This document shows, piece after piece, positions 32,863 to 42,998 of a DNA stretch of 64,000 nucleotides. Position 1 is the stretch's first letter; each line of letters opens with the position of its first letter. Under the pieces are notes generated by a model. That model had not been told where the DNA came from. It did not search any database and was given only the letters and a program-made list of their open reading frames with translations. Source of the DNA: Eutreptiella sp. 'Long Island Sound 2002' (lineage: Eukaryota; Euglenozoa; Euglenophyceae; Eutreptiales; Eutreptiaceae); assembly GCA_964036045.1 (NCBI GenBank), contig OZ038385.1:29635306-29699305 (forward strand). Reading direction: 5' to 3'. A program made the translations under genes and the position numbers.

Positions 32863-33699
32863 TCATGTGAATCCTCCCCCCGGATCCTGCGGGCTGTCGC
32901 GGCTGTCGGTTGGGGTGTTACGGATCTTCATAATGACGTCAAACCCATCCCTCACACATCCAAAGACGGGGCGCTTGGAGGGGAATAGGTCCGTGTTCTC
33001 ACCGGTGGCATAACACCAGTGAGACCCTCCGCGACAGGGCGCGGGGCTTGTTGCCAACTCATTAGAAATGTTGCCTCTTGCATTGTGCTGCACTTCCAGC
33101 TCATTAAGAATGTCGCCTCCTGCATTGCGCCGCACTTCCAGCTCATTAGGAACGTTGCCTCCTGCATTGTGCTGCACTTCCAGCTCATTAGGAATGTTGC
33201 CTCCTGCATGGCGCTGCACTTCTTGCTCATCAGGAATGCTGCCTCCTGCAGTGCACTGCACCTCCAGCTCATTAGGAATGTTGCCTCCTGTATTGCGTTG
33301 CACTTCCAGCTCATTAGGTATGTTGTCTCCTGCATTGCTCTGCACGTCTTGGTCACCAAACTTGAAAGCTGAATTGGGCTCAGGATCCCCGTTCCCACTT
33401 CGAGGGTTTTTGGGGTCCCGTGCAAATGGGTATCCAAACTGCAGCAGAAAATTGGGAATTTTGTCAGAACTCTTCTGCGGCAGTAGATCAGCGTGAGGCC
33501 GGCTGTCGGCCTTGGCGTTTGCCTTGCCGACGATCCTGCCGTCCCCTGGTATCATCCGCCATCTCCTGTCGATGCTTCGTGGGATGCTCTTGGAAGAGTC
33601 CGCCAGCGGCCCGCCGTTGTCCGGGAGCGGCTGCCGGAGTGTTGGTGTAGTCAGTGAGTTGGACACAATCCGAGCGTCCACTTGTGATGCATGATCCAT
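32863..33699 (-). CDS. Hypothetical protein with seven 14-residue tandem repeats
   Basis: 278 residues from ATG 33699 (MDHASQVDARIVSNSL). I chose this start because the frame upstream is only poly-Pro from C-runs. Residues ~1-120 are a coherent, mildly basic segment (WRMIPGDGRIVGKANAKADS; IPNFLLQFGYPFARDP). Seven consecutive 14-residue units follow with consensus EVQRNAGGNIPNEL, encoded by 33060-33353 (7 x 42 bp), then a tail (PVFGCVRDGFDVIMKIRNTP). The units differ mostly by single substitutions, so the array is young. No signal peptide or known fold is visible. It could be a real repeat protein or a minisatellite in an old ORF. Confidence 0.45.
   Translation of the reverse strand: MDHASQVDARIVSNSLTTPTLRQPLPDNGGPLADSSKSIPRSIDRRWRMIPGDGRIVGKANAKADSRPHADLLPQKSSDKIPNFLLQFGYPFARDPKNPRSGNGDPEPNSAFKFGDQDVQSNAGDNIPNELEVQRNTGGNIPNELEVQCTAGGSIPDEQEVQRHAGGNIPNELEVQHNAGGNVPNELEVRRNAGGDILNELEVQHNARGNISNELATSPAPCRGGSHWCYATGENTDLFPSKRPVFGCVRDGFDVIMKIRNTPTDSRDSPQDPGGGFT
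33060..33353. repeat. 42-bp minisatellite, 7 units
   Basis: Units start CATTAGGAATGTTGCCTCCT and are separated by exactly 42 bp. The length is a multiple of three, so the protein frame is preserved. Confidence 0.9.
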
Positions 33700-34910
33700 G
33701 AGGTGTTGAAAGTCGAAAAAAAATAGACACTCGAAAAAAAATAGACACTCAGAAAGAAAGGCGGCGGAGGGGGGGGGGGGCAGGGGAAGAAGGGGAAGAG
33801 AGGGGGGGGGGGCACCTGCGGGGTGCCGGGGGACCTCCTCTTCCTCACCCGGGGGGAGGCGGAGGCCTACCTCTAGGAGGCCTTGGAGGAGAGCGATGGG
33901 GACGACGGGGATGACGAGGCAGGTGGGGGTGACGACAAAGGGGAGGAGGGTGACAAGGGGGTGACAAGCGGGGCGAGGAGGGAGGTGAGGAGGGGGGTGA
34001 CAAGGGAGGGTGAGAAGGAAGGGGACACAAGGGGTGAGAAGGGGGGTGCCGGGAGGAAGGACGCACCCCAACAACCCGCGACCACGCAGGAGGGGTAGCC
34101 TGTGTGTCGCGACTCGCAAAAGGGGAGCAAGAGGGCTGGGGGGCTAATTGGGCTAACCCACCACCAAGTGACCCGGCACCGGCCCTCCAACTGACCCTGA
34201 CCTTCCAAGTGAGCTATGGGGTGGGGGGTTAACTGGGCTAACCGGGGCCATGAGGCAACGAAAACTGGGCTCGCATACGCCCCCGTGTCACAGGCGCATG
34301 GTCATAACCACATTGTTCAGTGTTTTTCTTGCTGCACTGCAGCGCAGACCAGTTCTGTACCACACCAGGTGGTTGCTCACTGTGCCTTGGCTTTGGTCCT
34401 CTGGACACTGAGGTCAGCTCGCACCCACCACCCTCCCACAGTGCCGGTTAGTCTCTAACCCTTGCTCTGCAGGTCGTGCCCCTGTCATGCACTTGCTCTC
34501 CGGCACGTGAGGACGTGTCGTACCCAAACCTCGGGGGCGCAAAGGCGCTTATGGTGGCGCAAAGGCGTCTCAACATTTCAACAAAAGTTCTGGCTGCTGG
34601 ACACTTCAACAGGTCATCGCTGTACTGTGTGTGGCGCACACCTTTTCAGCACCACACCATGCGTGCACAGGCCGCCCACATTTTCGTGTCCACTCACATC
34701 TAATACCCTCACATGGGCCGCATTCTCGCAGCCCTTGTCATGCTTCGGCTTTTCAACATGTAAGGACGTGTCGCGCCTGTGCTCCAGGGGCGCAAAGGCG
34801 CCCCGTTGTTTCACCATTAAACTGCTCTGTGCTGCCTTGGCGTCCCATACACCCTGGTCAGCTCGAACCCACCACCCTCCCTTTGCGCTGGTTAGCCCCC
34901 GACTCATGCT
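33700..34910. other. No gene recognised; poly-purine tract 33875-34070
   Basis: G-runs at 33770-33820 precede a purine-rich plus strand with GGTGACAAGGGGG words. A short direct repeat (GAAAAAAAATAGACACTC, twice) is at 33714-33750. CGCAAAGGCG words recur near 34538-34570 and 34790-34800. Confidence 0.45.
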
Positions 34911-35050
34911 TTGTGGGTCTCTCTCCCACTCTCTCCCTCTCTCTCTCTCCTACCCTCTCTCCTGCCCTCTCTCTCTCGCTCTCCTTCTCTCCGGTCCGTT
35001 TCCATTGCACCCAACTCTCTCTCTCTCCTCTCCTTTCCTCTCCCACTGCG

Positions 35051-35098
<48 letters not shown>

Positions 35099-35103
35099 TC
35101 GCA
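34911..35103 (+). repeat. (CT)n microsatellite and CT-rich tract
   Basis: Nearly uninterrupted CTCTCT from about 35055 to 35100, with imperfect CT-rich flanks from 34917. Long Ser/Leu or Arg/Glu frames here are artefacts. Confidence 0.95.
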
Positions 35104-35134
35104 TAAAATGGGTTTTGGGGACGTTCGGTGGATC

Positions 35135-35213
35135 CCTATCCCCCCCGGGGTTCGAACCATCCTCCACAAGACAGAAGAGGTGCGGTTAATCCACTGGGCT
35201 ATGACGATTGGTT
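35135..35213 (-). repeat. tRNA-derived sequence (A and B boxes), minus strand
   Basis: The minus strand reads TAGCCCAGTGGATTAACCGC (A-box-like), then GATGGTTCGAACCCC (B box) 30 bp later. The acceptor arms do not pair convincingly, so it is called SINE-like rather than a tRNA gene. Confidence 0.45.
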
Positions 35214-35266
35214 GTCTGCATCACTTGCTCCAATTTGTCCTACTCCCCCCTGCGTGTCATCCCATG

Positions 35267-35908
35267 TCATGCATATCTCCTTTCGCATGGGGGTGTGCTC
35301 AGCAGCGTGTAGAGGAACCGCACAGCGTCCCCGGGTACCGGGTCCGCCTGCCTGAAGAGCGTTCTCTGGAACAGTCTCAAGAGGTCCGCTCGGCCCGCCA
35401 GCCACACATGCATGCAGTCTCCAGTTCTGCTCACAGAGGAGGGTACCACTCTGTGTCCCTCTGCCGTCGGACAGTGGAGGATCGCCTCCCACTGGAACGG
35501 ATGCCACTTGCCTGCACTTTTGGGTCGCCACTGGACCTGCATGTTCGCCAGAGCCTGAGTCTTCGGGGTCCAGTTGATCTGGACCATCACCGAGTAGAGC
35601 TCCTGATTGCTCATCAGCAATGGTTCCCCATGATTGTCCACAATCTCACAGCGCATCCTGGTGCTGTGTGGTTGGTCCAGTCGGAGCCAGATCTGCCGAT
35701 TGCGGGCCCAGGCCATTGTGGTCAGCTCTGCTTCGACTGCCCTCAGTCCTTCATTCGCGATGGCGCCTAGCTGGCTCAATGCTTGCACCTTGAAACGCTG
35801 GCGTTCTTGGTGAGGCTTGACCTTCTTTGGGGCTGGCTGGATGTGTGTGTAAGGGCCATGCCGCTGCTGACGTGGTCCCTTCTCCTGCCATGTCCTTCCC
35901 GGCGGCAT
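35267..35908 (-). CDS. Hypothetical protein, 213 residues, possibly retroelement ORF
   Basis: From ATG 35908 (MPPGRTWQEKGPRQQ) to TGA 35267. A basic N-terminus is followed by a mixed region with regular hydrophobic spacing (VQALSQLGAIANEGLRAVEA; IWLRLDQPHSTRMRCEIVDN; LYSVMVQINWTPK) and a C-terminal part ending STPPCERRYA. It has no motif I recognise and no zinc knuckle. It lies 205 bp downstream of, and on the same strand as, the LINE RNase H ORF, so it could be an ORF1-type protein of an adjacent element. Composition is protein-like, and confidence that it is expressed is low. Confidence 0.35.
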   Translation of the reverse strand: MPPGRTWQEKGPRQQRHGPYTHIQPAPKKVKPHQERQRFKVQALSQLGAIANEGLRAVEAELTTMAWARNRQIWLRLDQPHSTRMRCEIVDNHGEPLLMSNQELYSVMVQINWTPKTQALANMQVQWRPKSAGKWHPFQWEAILHCPTAEGHRVVPSSVSRTGDCMHVWLAGRADLLRLFQRTLFRQADPVPGDAVRFLYTLLSTPPCERRYA

Positions 35909-36112
35909 TACGCCCGGGTGCTCTTCCGCGATAGGACGCGGAGTTCAGCTGCTTTGTTGTCGCTACTGTGTGCTGCTGCACGCCGCGACAGGGCGCGGCT
36001 CTTGTGACGAAAAGCTATGCGTCAGAACGCAGATTTCAGACATGCATGCATTGTTGGGCTTGAAGCCTGTGAGATATCCGCACCAGAAAAAAAGGGGCTA
36101 CAGGTTCTGTCA

Positions 36113-37300
36113 TTACCGACCCTGTCCTGGGTTCCTGCTTTTCCTGAACTTTCGCTTCTTGCGCTGCCGCCTGGTGTCGCTCACATCTGTGCTGAAGGAC
36201 AGTGTTTCCGCTGCAGACAGCTCATTCAACAAACCTCCCTGGTGTGTGTGTCCTGTCCTTATGTCCTCACTTTCTGAACTGAGTGCGGTGTATGGACCCA
36301 TTCCACGTGGCGCTGCTTCCCCGGACGCTTCCCCTGTCAGCTCATCACTATCCATGGGTACCATACCCAAGGATGACCAAAGTGCCTTGGTATCCTCTGA
36401 ATCAGATCCCGACCCTCCCCTCAACCCTACCGTAGATTCCGACCCTGATGATGAGTGTGGTGCAACATGCTGAGACCATAGCGGGCTCGAACACATGCCT
36501 TCCATCGCCAATCCATTCGCCACCTCATTCCCTTGCACGTTGACATGTGCTGGGACATGCACCCACCTGACTTTTCTTCCTGGCGCCGCCATTTCCCGAA
36601 GCGGCATTTCCCAGACGGGGACGTGGACCTGCAGCTTACCAGACGTGGTTGTCCATCCCTTTGACTTCCAGTGCTGGGCCCTGCCACTCGCTCCCAGCTG
36701 CAGGTACTGTGAATCGGTGAGGATTGCCAGTTTTGGCACCCAGAACCCCTGTAAGGCTTCCAGGGCTGCCCAAAGCTCCGCTCCGTTATTTGTTTGCATG
36801 TGGCGTGTTGGTACGTAGCCGCAGAAGCGCACCTCTGGTCCTTGCTCATCTTCCGCTGCGAATACGCCAAAGCCCACAGCCCTACGCATGTCCTTGTGGC
36901 TCAGTCGTTTTGACAACCCGTCCGTGTACACAATCCTGTAACCCTTTGCTACCAGTTCTGCAATCAGATCTTGCACTCCTTGTAGCACTCCCGGGCCTGC
37001 CTGCCTCCGGCGCGTCGGGCGTGATTCCGTTTCCCTATGCCAACTATGTTCGTCGGCTGATCGCTCTTGCGTGAAGCACTCCGTGTGTGTTTGCCACCAT
37101 GCATTCAATCCCCCATGTACTCGTACTTCCCCTTGTCGCGGCTGCACTCCGGTGTCTCGAAGTTGCTCCAGTGACTGCTGGAAGCGTCTCCACTGTTCCC
37201 TGCGCTCTCCTGAGTAAAAACCCACCCATTCACACAGCTCCCTTAGCCAGGTTGTCAGGTATGATGTGAACACCGGTGATGCTCCTGCTTTGACTTCGCA
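36113..37300 (-). pseudogene. LINE-3/4 RNase H domain and Ser-rich tail
   Basis: Frame continues after TGA 37301-37303. The RNase H residues are visible: YTDGLSKRLSHKDMRRAVGF (Asp), TNNGAELWAAL (Glu), ILTDSQYLQL (Asp), and HVPAHVNVQGNEVANGLAME, where Asn replaces the fourth acidic residue of HAD/ERAD in the sister copies. A Ser/Gly/Glu-rich tail and a basic end (RRQRKKRKFRKSRN) follow, ending at TAA 36113-36115. The Asp-to-Asn change would probably cripple hydrolysis, so this copy looks inactive. Confidence 0.75.
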
Positions 37301-38871
37301 TCAGTATCGCCAGTGGGCACTTCGTGCCGACCACATTGCCCAGCCTTGATTCGTGTTCAGCAACCACTCCTGGTGGTCGGACTCCATCATGTCTCGGACT
37401 GCCGACTCCCCGTTACTAGTTTCCACCGGACCATAGTAGTGCTGTATCACCGCCGCCGCCGCTTTAAACATGGGGCACTCGACCATCGCGTGCTTGACCG
37501 TGTCCTTTTGAGGGCACACCGGGCACTTGTCCGTGCCAGACCTTTTGTAGACTCTTGCAAGCACGGTCACTTTGTGCCACAGCACTTTTTGTGCAAAGTC
37601 CCGAACCCTGGGCGGTAGCTGGGCTTGTGCCCATTGTTCCCATACCTCCGGTGTTTGTGGGTCGCGGACCCCTGGCTGAGAGGCGTAGGACTGGAGCAGC
37701 CATGACCTGGTCCAGTCTTGGGCGTGGACTGCGGGGGTATCAAACCCCCCTTGTGACGGGACTTTATTGAGGAGTCGTCCGCCACGATTGTACACCCCTT
37801 TCCATGTTCGAGGCAGTGCGTTCAACAGCCTTACGTCCTCCAAGGATTGCAATTGACCCCACGTCAGCACTCCCTGTCGGATCATTTTCGTGTTGTAGTA
37901 GGAGCAGTTGAACTCATTTCGGAAGTACACAGAGTGCCACAGTGGCAGTTGGTCCCGGTTTGCCGGGGGGGGCCACCTGTGGAGCCACCCGTTGGATAGT
38001 TGAGTGTGCCTTGGCCGACCATCCCAAGAACGTCACCTCCGCCGTCCGGACCATGCCCAGCTGGATATATGGGAGGTTGTCTTTGGATGGTGTGAACCCG
38101 ATGGTTGTCGCCCATGCATAGAAGGTCTCCACTGCCTTGTCGAGATACTTGTGAGGCTCCCCCAAAAGGCTGACGAACGGAGCCGCTGCCTGGTGCATAA
38201 GAAACAGCGCTGGCTCCGGCAGTGTCAGTCCCCCGTGCGTTCTTGGCCGTGAGAGGATTGGCAGGGTAATTCCCCAACTGTTGGTACCCATGGTCACGTG
38301 GTACACCAGCTTCAGCTGTCTGACCACTGAGATTGCAGCATAGTATGCCTTGGATACCCAGGCCACAACCGGCAGGATCCATGATGTCAGCATGAATGCA
38401 CGTTCGTCCATGGACAACTGCAGCGTGGATACCACCCGTGCGCGACGAAAGGCCTCTTGCAGTGCTGGTGCAAAAGCCTGCTCTATTGTCAGCCCCCATC
38501 CTTGGTCATCCTGTTGGTGCCGTACATTCCCCAAGCGTACACCCAGATACTTGACGAAGTTTTTGACGTCCACCCCAATGTCCCGAAAGCACCTCGCCCA
38601 CTCCATTCCCCCACAGTTGCGAACTATCGCTGCCGTTTTGCTCAGGTTGACCTTCGGCCCAGAAAATTGTCCAAAACAAGACACCACTTCCCATACCCTC
38701 CCCAGCAGCTGTGGGTTGGCACGTCCATCCAAGAAGATGATGAGGTCATCCGCATACATCATGATAGTCAGCCCTGGACCCAGGTCTTGTAGCGGGAAAA
38801 TCAAAAAGGATGCCACCACGGAGAACACCGCCGGGGAGAGTGGGTCTCCCTGGCGCGTGCCTGCACACATG
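37301..38871 (-). pseudogene. LINE-3/4 RT palm, thumb and zinc-binding region (with frameshift)
   Basis: From the transposon junction: CAGTRQGDPLSPAVFSV (RT motif B), IMMYADDLIIFLDG (motif C, YADD), GPKVNLSKT and VKYLGVRLGN. The frame shifts at a C-run of about nine (plus 37964-37972) and continues as LPLWHSVYFRNEFN. It then enters the zinc-binding segment CPVCPQKDTVKHAMVECPMF (Cys, Cys, His, Cys) and reaches TGA 37301. The shift sits on a homopolymer, so it may be a mutation or a sequencing error. Confidence 0.8.
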
Positions 38872-38985
38872 TCGCTCCATGGCTTTGCCTCTTATGTCCA
38901 AATCGCCGGGGATTTTCAATGGAAAATGCCTAGGTACGTGCTCGGATACACCTAAGGCTATACCGAATATGCTTGGGGATCTCCT

Positions 38986-39144
38986 GAGCGGCCAGCGGAA
39001 AAATCCCAAGCGATTTCCCAAGCGGTCACCAGATAAATCCCAAGCGAAATCCCGAGCGGCCCCCAGATAAATCCCAAGCGATATCCCGAGCGCCCACCGG
39101 ATAAATCCCGAGCGCTTTTCCGAGCGGCCAGTGGGGAAATCCCC
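38986..39144 (+). repeat. 34-bp minisatellite, left subterminal array (~5 units)
   Basis: Unit pattern GAGCGGCCACCGGATAAATC then CCAAGCGATATCCC. The array begins about 115 bp inside the left transposon end. Confidence 0.85.
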
Positions 39145-39214
39145 ACTGAGAGTTGGTGCACCCACAGAAAAAATCGCTCGTTGCGCGCACAACCAAAAAA
39201 AATCGTACAAAGTA

Positions 39215-39961
39215 TCACAAAAAACATGTGTCGGGCACCTCCGAACAGTTGGGTTGCATTGGAAAAACATTTTGCAGGCCAGTGGTGCCCGCAAATTTTG
39301 TGCAGGGGTGTTCATGAATGGGCAGCGGTTCATGTAGGAACATGTCCCGAACACCGTGTGCTCTTTCCCAAGGGCACACAACACAGGCACGCCCCCCCCC
39401 CAGTTGCCACCATAGCTGATGGTGGTCAGCAATTACAAACCGAAAAGCAACCGTGACTTGCACACGGTGGACACACCCCGCAAAACGCACAGGTACAACA
39501 AAAGGCTGGACACCTAGAGTATTCAACTCCCTAGGTCTATGCTCCGCCACCCAACCACTATAATCAACCTTGGACATTTCTCGCCAGGTCAAAAAACCGG
39601 TTGTTTCAAGAATATTTTCAACAAAAGGGAACAGTGTCCCTCCAAGGTCTACCAGGGCAGCTTTGATGTTGAGATTTGGACGGTCCCTGGGGGTGATTCC
39701 GTCACAAAAATTTGCAAGGGACAGAGTGCACTGGCCTGGTGGTGTACAGGAGCGGCGACTGCCTATTAGAGGCTCAGATTCTTTGAGAAGGTGTGCAACC
39801 ACAGACACCAGAAGCTTGTGATTCTCGATTTCATAATTAAATTGTGGCAATATTACATTGTCCAACCCGCTCAACCGTTCAATTGACGAGCCAGGCTGTA
39901 TCCGGTTTAGAGTCTTCAGTACCCTCTTTGAGGCCAAAGCTTCATGCCGCAGACGAAGCAA
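39215..39961 (-). CDS. Hypothetical ORF or exon inside the DNA transposon, about 248 codons
   Basis: The frame is open from a TAG at 39974-39976 down to a stop at 39215, with no ATG near its beginning. The N-terminal two thirds look like protein (ASKRVLKTLNRIQPGSSIER; NIKAALVDLGGTLFPFVENI; TWREMSKVDYSGWVAEHRPR). This suggests an internal exon or captured gene fragment. No transposase motif is recognised. The last 60 residues may be unselected. Confidence 0.3.
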   Translation of the reverse strand: MLRLRHEALASKRVLKTLNRIQPGSSIERLSGLDNVILPQFNYEIENHKLLVSVVAHLLKESEPLIGSRRSCTPPGQCTLSLANFCDGITPRDRPNLNIKAALVDLGGTLFPFVENILETTGFLTWREMSKVDYSGWVAEHRPRELNTLGVQPFVVPVRFAGCVHRVQVTVAFRFVIADHHQLWWQLGGGRACVVCPWERAHGVRDMFLHEPLPIHEHPCTKFAGTTGLQNVFPMQPNCSEVPDTCFL

Positions 39962-40317
39962 ATCACTCGGTGATGGCTAAGGCGGTTTGGACGTTGAAGG
40001 GTTGCTTTGGATTTCTTGGCCACGGAGTCGACACTTGTATAGTGTGACACCCTCCGTCTTTGGACTCCTTCTTTGTTTGATGTCGTTTAATGATAATGCT
40101 TTGGCTGCCGGGAACTCCCTGGTGTACGCCTCGTCCTAGCCTTGTGCTTTTTCTGGTATAGCGTCAAAGAAGGCGAGTCCTCGGTCAAGGGAAGGAGGTC
40201 CATGAACGGAGTGCAGCCACCCGTTCACCACAAATTGATGGAAGGACATTTGGGGCCTAATAAACGGAAAAGGGCATGGAAGTCCCCAACCATGGAACCT
40301 CCTAGCCATCCAGATCC

Positions 40318-40443
40318 GTACTTTCAATCGCAAATTCACACTAATGCAACATCCCATGTCTATTGGGCCATTCCACTATGGTATTTGAGTGCTTTTGTCA
40401 ATGGAAAACCCTACTTTGAATCGCAAATTCACACTAATGCAAC
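40318..40443 (+). repeat. 33-bp direct repeat, 93 bp apart, inside the transposon
   Basis: TACTTTCAATCGCAAATTCA plus CACTAATGCAAC at 40318 recurs at 40411 as TACTTTGAATCGCAAATTCA plus CACTAATGCAAC. Confidence 0.85.
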
Positions 40444-41145
40444 CTAACCACCCTCGCCGTATTATACAGGTCCTCGAGTAGAAAATAATACACTGCCCCG
40501 AAACAGGTCCCTCCAAGAAAGCAAGCTTAAGGAACTCCGCCCGTTCTCTTATGGAACGTAGGGCGGAGCCCCTGGGTAACCTAAACAAGGGTTTACCGAG
40601 CGCACCACGGGTGGCCTACCCTTTAATGCGTCATGTGCATGCACACGTACCATCATCAGTGCACAACCGTGCACAATCAGAGACGAATCAGCACACAACC
40701 GTGCGCATTCACAACAAACCTGGACCACAACTGTGGTCACCTCCACAACAATCATTGTTTGACTCTAGCAGGGGGTGGCCCCTCCTAGGCTTACTCACCT
40801 TACCTTACCATGGTCCATGGTCCCCCATCCCTCCAGTGCTGTACAAATAGGCACCTTCATCGGACGCGGCCGGCACTTAAGGGGCTCTCCGGTCAAGAAA
40901 ATATCTGTGAAGAACAACACTGGTGATGCACAGTGCACGTTGGGCAGGGCATGTGGAGGGAGGAGGGATGTTAAGGGTGGGGGTTATGTAGCAAAAGATC
41001 TATCCAACAAAGGAATGATCGTGGGTTGGGCACATTGGGAAATGCATCTTGTGGGGTGTTTAATGGGATGGGTCTGACCTAACCTTTCTGAAAACGCCTA
41101 CCGATTGGGTAAGGCACGTTGGCGAAAATCCCTGAGGAGGATCCT

Positions 41146-41314
41146 GAGCGGCGCCCGGATAAATTCCAAGCGATATCCCGAGCGGCCACCGGAAAAATCC
41201 CAAGCGATTTTCCGAGCGGCCCGGAAAAATCCCAAGCGATTTCCCGAGCGGCCTCCGGATAAATCCCAAGCGATATCCCGTGCGGCCACAGAATATATCC
41301 CGAGCGTTTTTTTT
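41146..41314 (+). repeat. 34-bp minisatellite, right subterminal array (~5 units)
   Basis: Same unit and same orientation as the left array (CCGGATAAATCCCAAGCGAT, then ATCCCGAGCGGC). The array ends about 130 bp from the right transposon end. Confidence 0.85.
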
Positions 41315-41444
41315 CGGGTCAGGATTTATCCCAAGCATTTTGGCGGCGATGGTTCTGAGTCCCGGCGCGTATACCGGGGTATTTTCGCTAAATCGTGTGA
41401 AAAATGGGTAGGGATTTGGACATAAGAAGCAAAGCGATTTGCGA

Positions 41445-42812
41445 CATGTGACGCAGATGGTGATAAACCCCTGGTACATATCCCTTACCAGCTGAGTACA
41501 GATACGGTGCTCGTAAAAGATGCAGTATCAGTCGGATGTACAGAAACAGTATGCACATTAGACCCAGTGCCGCCGACACCATCTCGTGAGACATCGTGGG
41601 GAACCCATTTCTGAAGTCCACTAACAACGCCGCTCCTTCACGTAAGCCATCCCAGAGTGCCCGTGACCCATAGACATGCTGGAGGATACTTCTGTGACGA
41701 AGGAAACCCGTTTGCTGTGATGGGATGTAGTGGAGAAGTACATCCTCTAACTGGATCAGGAGAATGTTGGTGAGCCACTTCTGCCGTGTCGTTTGCACCG
41801 CAATTGGTCGAGAGAGAATCTGGCGTTTGCATTGCCTTTGTCTTGGGGATCATTGTCACCACTCCCGAGGTCCATGTCTCCGGCATTGTACCCACGTCGA
41901 GGAAGCGTTTCAGTGACTCATACATTTGCGGTTCGAAAATTTCTGAGAACCTCTTGAAGAATTTTGCCGAGAAACCGTCCAGTCTAGGGGAGCTGTTGCT
42001 GCTCAGCCTCTTAAGGCCTTCATGTACTATGTCAAGGGAAAGTTGCTTGAAGAGGAGTAGACCTGCCTTGCGCAGCCGCTGTTCCACTCCTAACGTTTTC
42101 AGATAGACCACACATTCTTCCTCCGTGGCTCCCATTGGGGTGGACACTTGATCCCAATGTTCCACCAGCTCTTTTGCCACCGCCTTTGCTCCGCGTATTG
42201 CTGTGCCTGCCCGAGACACCAGCTGCTGAAGTTTCTTTCGCTCCTGCAGCTCCCGCATTAGCCGGTACAACTCGTTTCTGCGCGTTCTCATATCCCCTGA
42301 GGTTTCCCCCGACGTGATCACCCCCTTGAGCTTGGAGAGTGTTTCCATGCCCGTTCTGTCACGCTGTGCTCTTCATATACCCCAACCAGGAGGGTGTAAG
42401 CCGTTGCCGCTCCTGTCGCTGCAATTCCCAGTGATGAAAGAAATTGATAGACCGCTCGTGTGACGGAGTCCCTTGTGGAGCCACGTAAGAGCCGTAGGGC
42501 TTGTAGTTCAATCGACTGTTTTTTATTTTTGTGCTCCCTTTGGTAGCTGACCGCCTTCTTTTGGATGCAGCCCAGTGCATCTTCCCACCATTGATCTCCC
42601 GTCGAGGTGATGGACTTGAGAGAGGTCTCCAGATCTTCCATTGCCTCAGAGTCTTGGAGGATGGTCTCTGGGCAGTAGAATCTAGGAACTGTGTCCTCTG
42701 TTTCGAAGGATGGGGCTGTGAATTGAGCCAGGATTGCCTTGTGGTCCGAGTTGGCAGCAAACATGGGGTACACGCTGGTCGCCAAGCTCAACAATTCAGG
42801 CGTTGTGGGCTA
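41445..42812 (-). pseudogene. LINE-3/4 endonuclease end, linker and N-terminal RT (two indels)
   Basis: In order on the minus strand: FAANSDHKAILAQF, the C-terminal SDH motif of an APE-like endonuclease. Next come a helical linker, SSNSSPRLDGFSAKFFKRFS and TSGVVTMIPKTK (RT fingers), then after a 1-bp shift RPIAVQTTRQKWLTN, SQQTGFLRHRSI and GAALLVDFRNGFPTMSHEMV (RT motif A with its Asp). It ends at the transposon. Frames change near 42345 and 41815 and are single-base events by eye. The endonuclease N-terminus is missing. Confidence 0.8.
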
Positions 42813-42943
42813 ACCGGGGGGAAGGGGGGGGGGGGGAGCCGGTGCTCCCTGAGTCGGGTCGAGCATTGCGGCCGTGTGATTGGCCACGCCATGGTAGCCA
42901 GGGCGGCTTCTCTTTGAGGAGTGGCGGAGCATTCATTGGTATC

Positions 42944-42998
42944 GTTCTAGCGACGTTCTAGCAAGGTCGAGCGGCGCACGCTAGAACATCGCTAGAAC
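42944..42998. repeat. Palindrome built of GTTCTAGC words
   Basis: Arms GTTCTAGCGACGTTCTAGC (42944-42962) and GCTAGAACATCGCTAGAAC (42980-42998) pair at 18 of 19 positions around a 17-nt loop. More TTCTAGCG words occur at 43159-43205, about 200 bp downstream, suggesting the two clusters bound one unit. Confidence 0.8.

Larger units (their letters stand above)
38872..41444. mobile_element. DNA transposon, 2573 bp, inserted in the LINE RT; CATG target duplication
   Basis: Terminal inverted repeats of about 36 bp: the left end starts TCGCTCCATGGCTTTGCCTC and continues TTATGTCCAAATC (38872-38904). The right end reversed starts TCGCAAATCGCTTTGCTTCT and continues TATGTCCAAATC (41444 to 41412). The ends are about 80% identical. 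The flanks are CATG on both sides. Two arrays of a 34-bp unit lie near the two ends (38986-39144, 41146-41314). I see no recognisable transposase (no clear DDE signature), so it may be non-autonomous. A 4-bp target duplication does not by itself assign a superfamily. Confidence 0.8.
36113..42812 (-). mobile_element. LINE-3/4: one LINE split by a DNA transposon at 38872-41444
   Basis: 42812-41445 carries the end of an endonuclease (NSDHKAI) and the N-terminal RT. 38871-36113 carries RT motif B onward, the zinc-binding region and RNase H. Both are on the minus strand, and the frames are consistent across the gap. The insertion is flanked by CATG at 38868-38871 and 41445-41448. Joining at one CATG gives a continuous frame reading ...LRHM then CAGTRQGDPLSP. 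The 5' end near 42812 abuts a G-run, and most of the endonuclease is missing. Confidence 0.85.

Noticed and set aside
33060-33353. CRISPR-like array
   Set aside because: Units are contiguous 42-bp repeats with no spacers, inside an ORF.
33700-34119. 140-codon N-terminal extension of the 14-residue-repeat protein
   Set aside because: Mostly Pro/Leu from C-runs and begins without a convincing start.
34631-35770. 379-codon plus-strand frame with long Ser/Leu stretch
   Set aside because: Much of it is translated CT microsatellite; the C-terminal part is the opposite strand of a better minus-strand ORF (35267-35908).
38986-39144. Coding sequence of a 228-codon minus-strand frame
   Set aside because: The frame is the translated 34-bp minisatellite plus transposon end.
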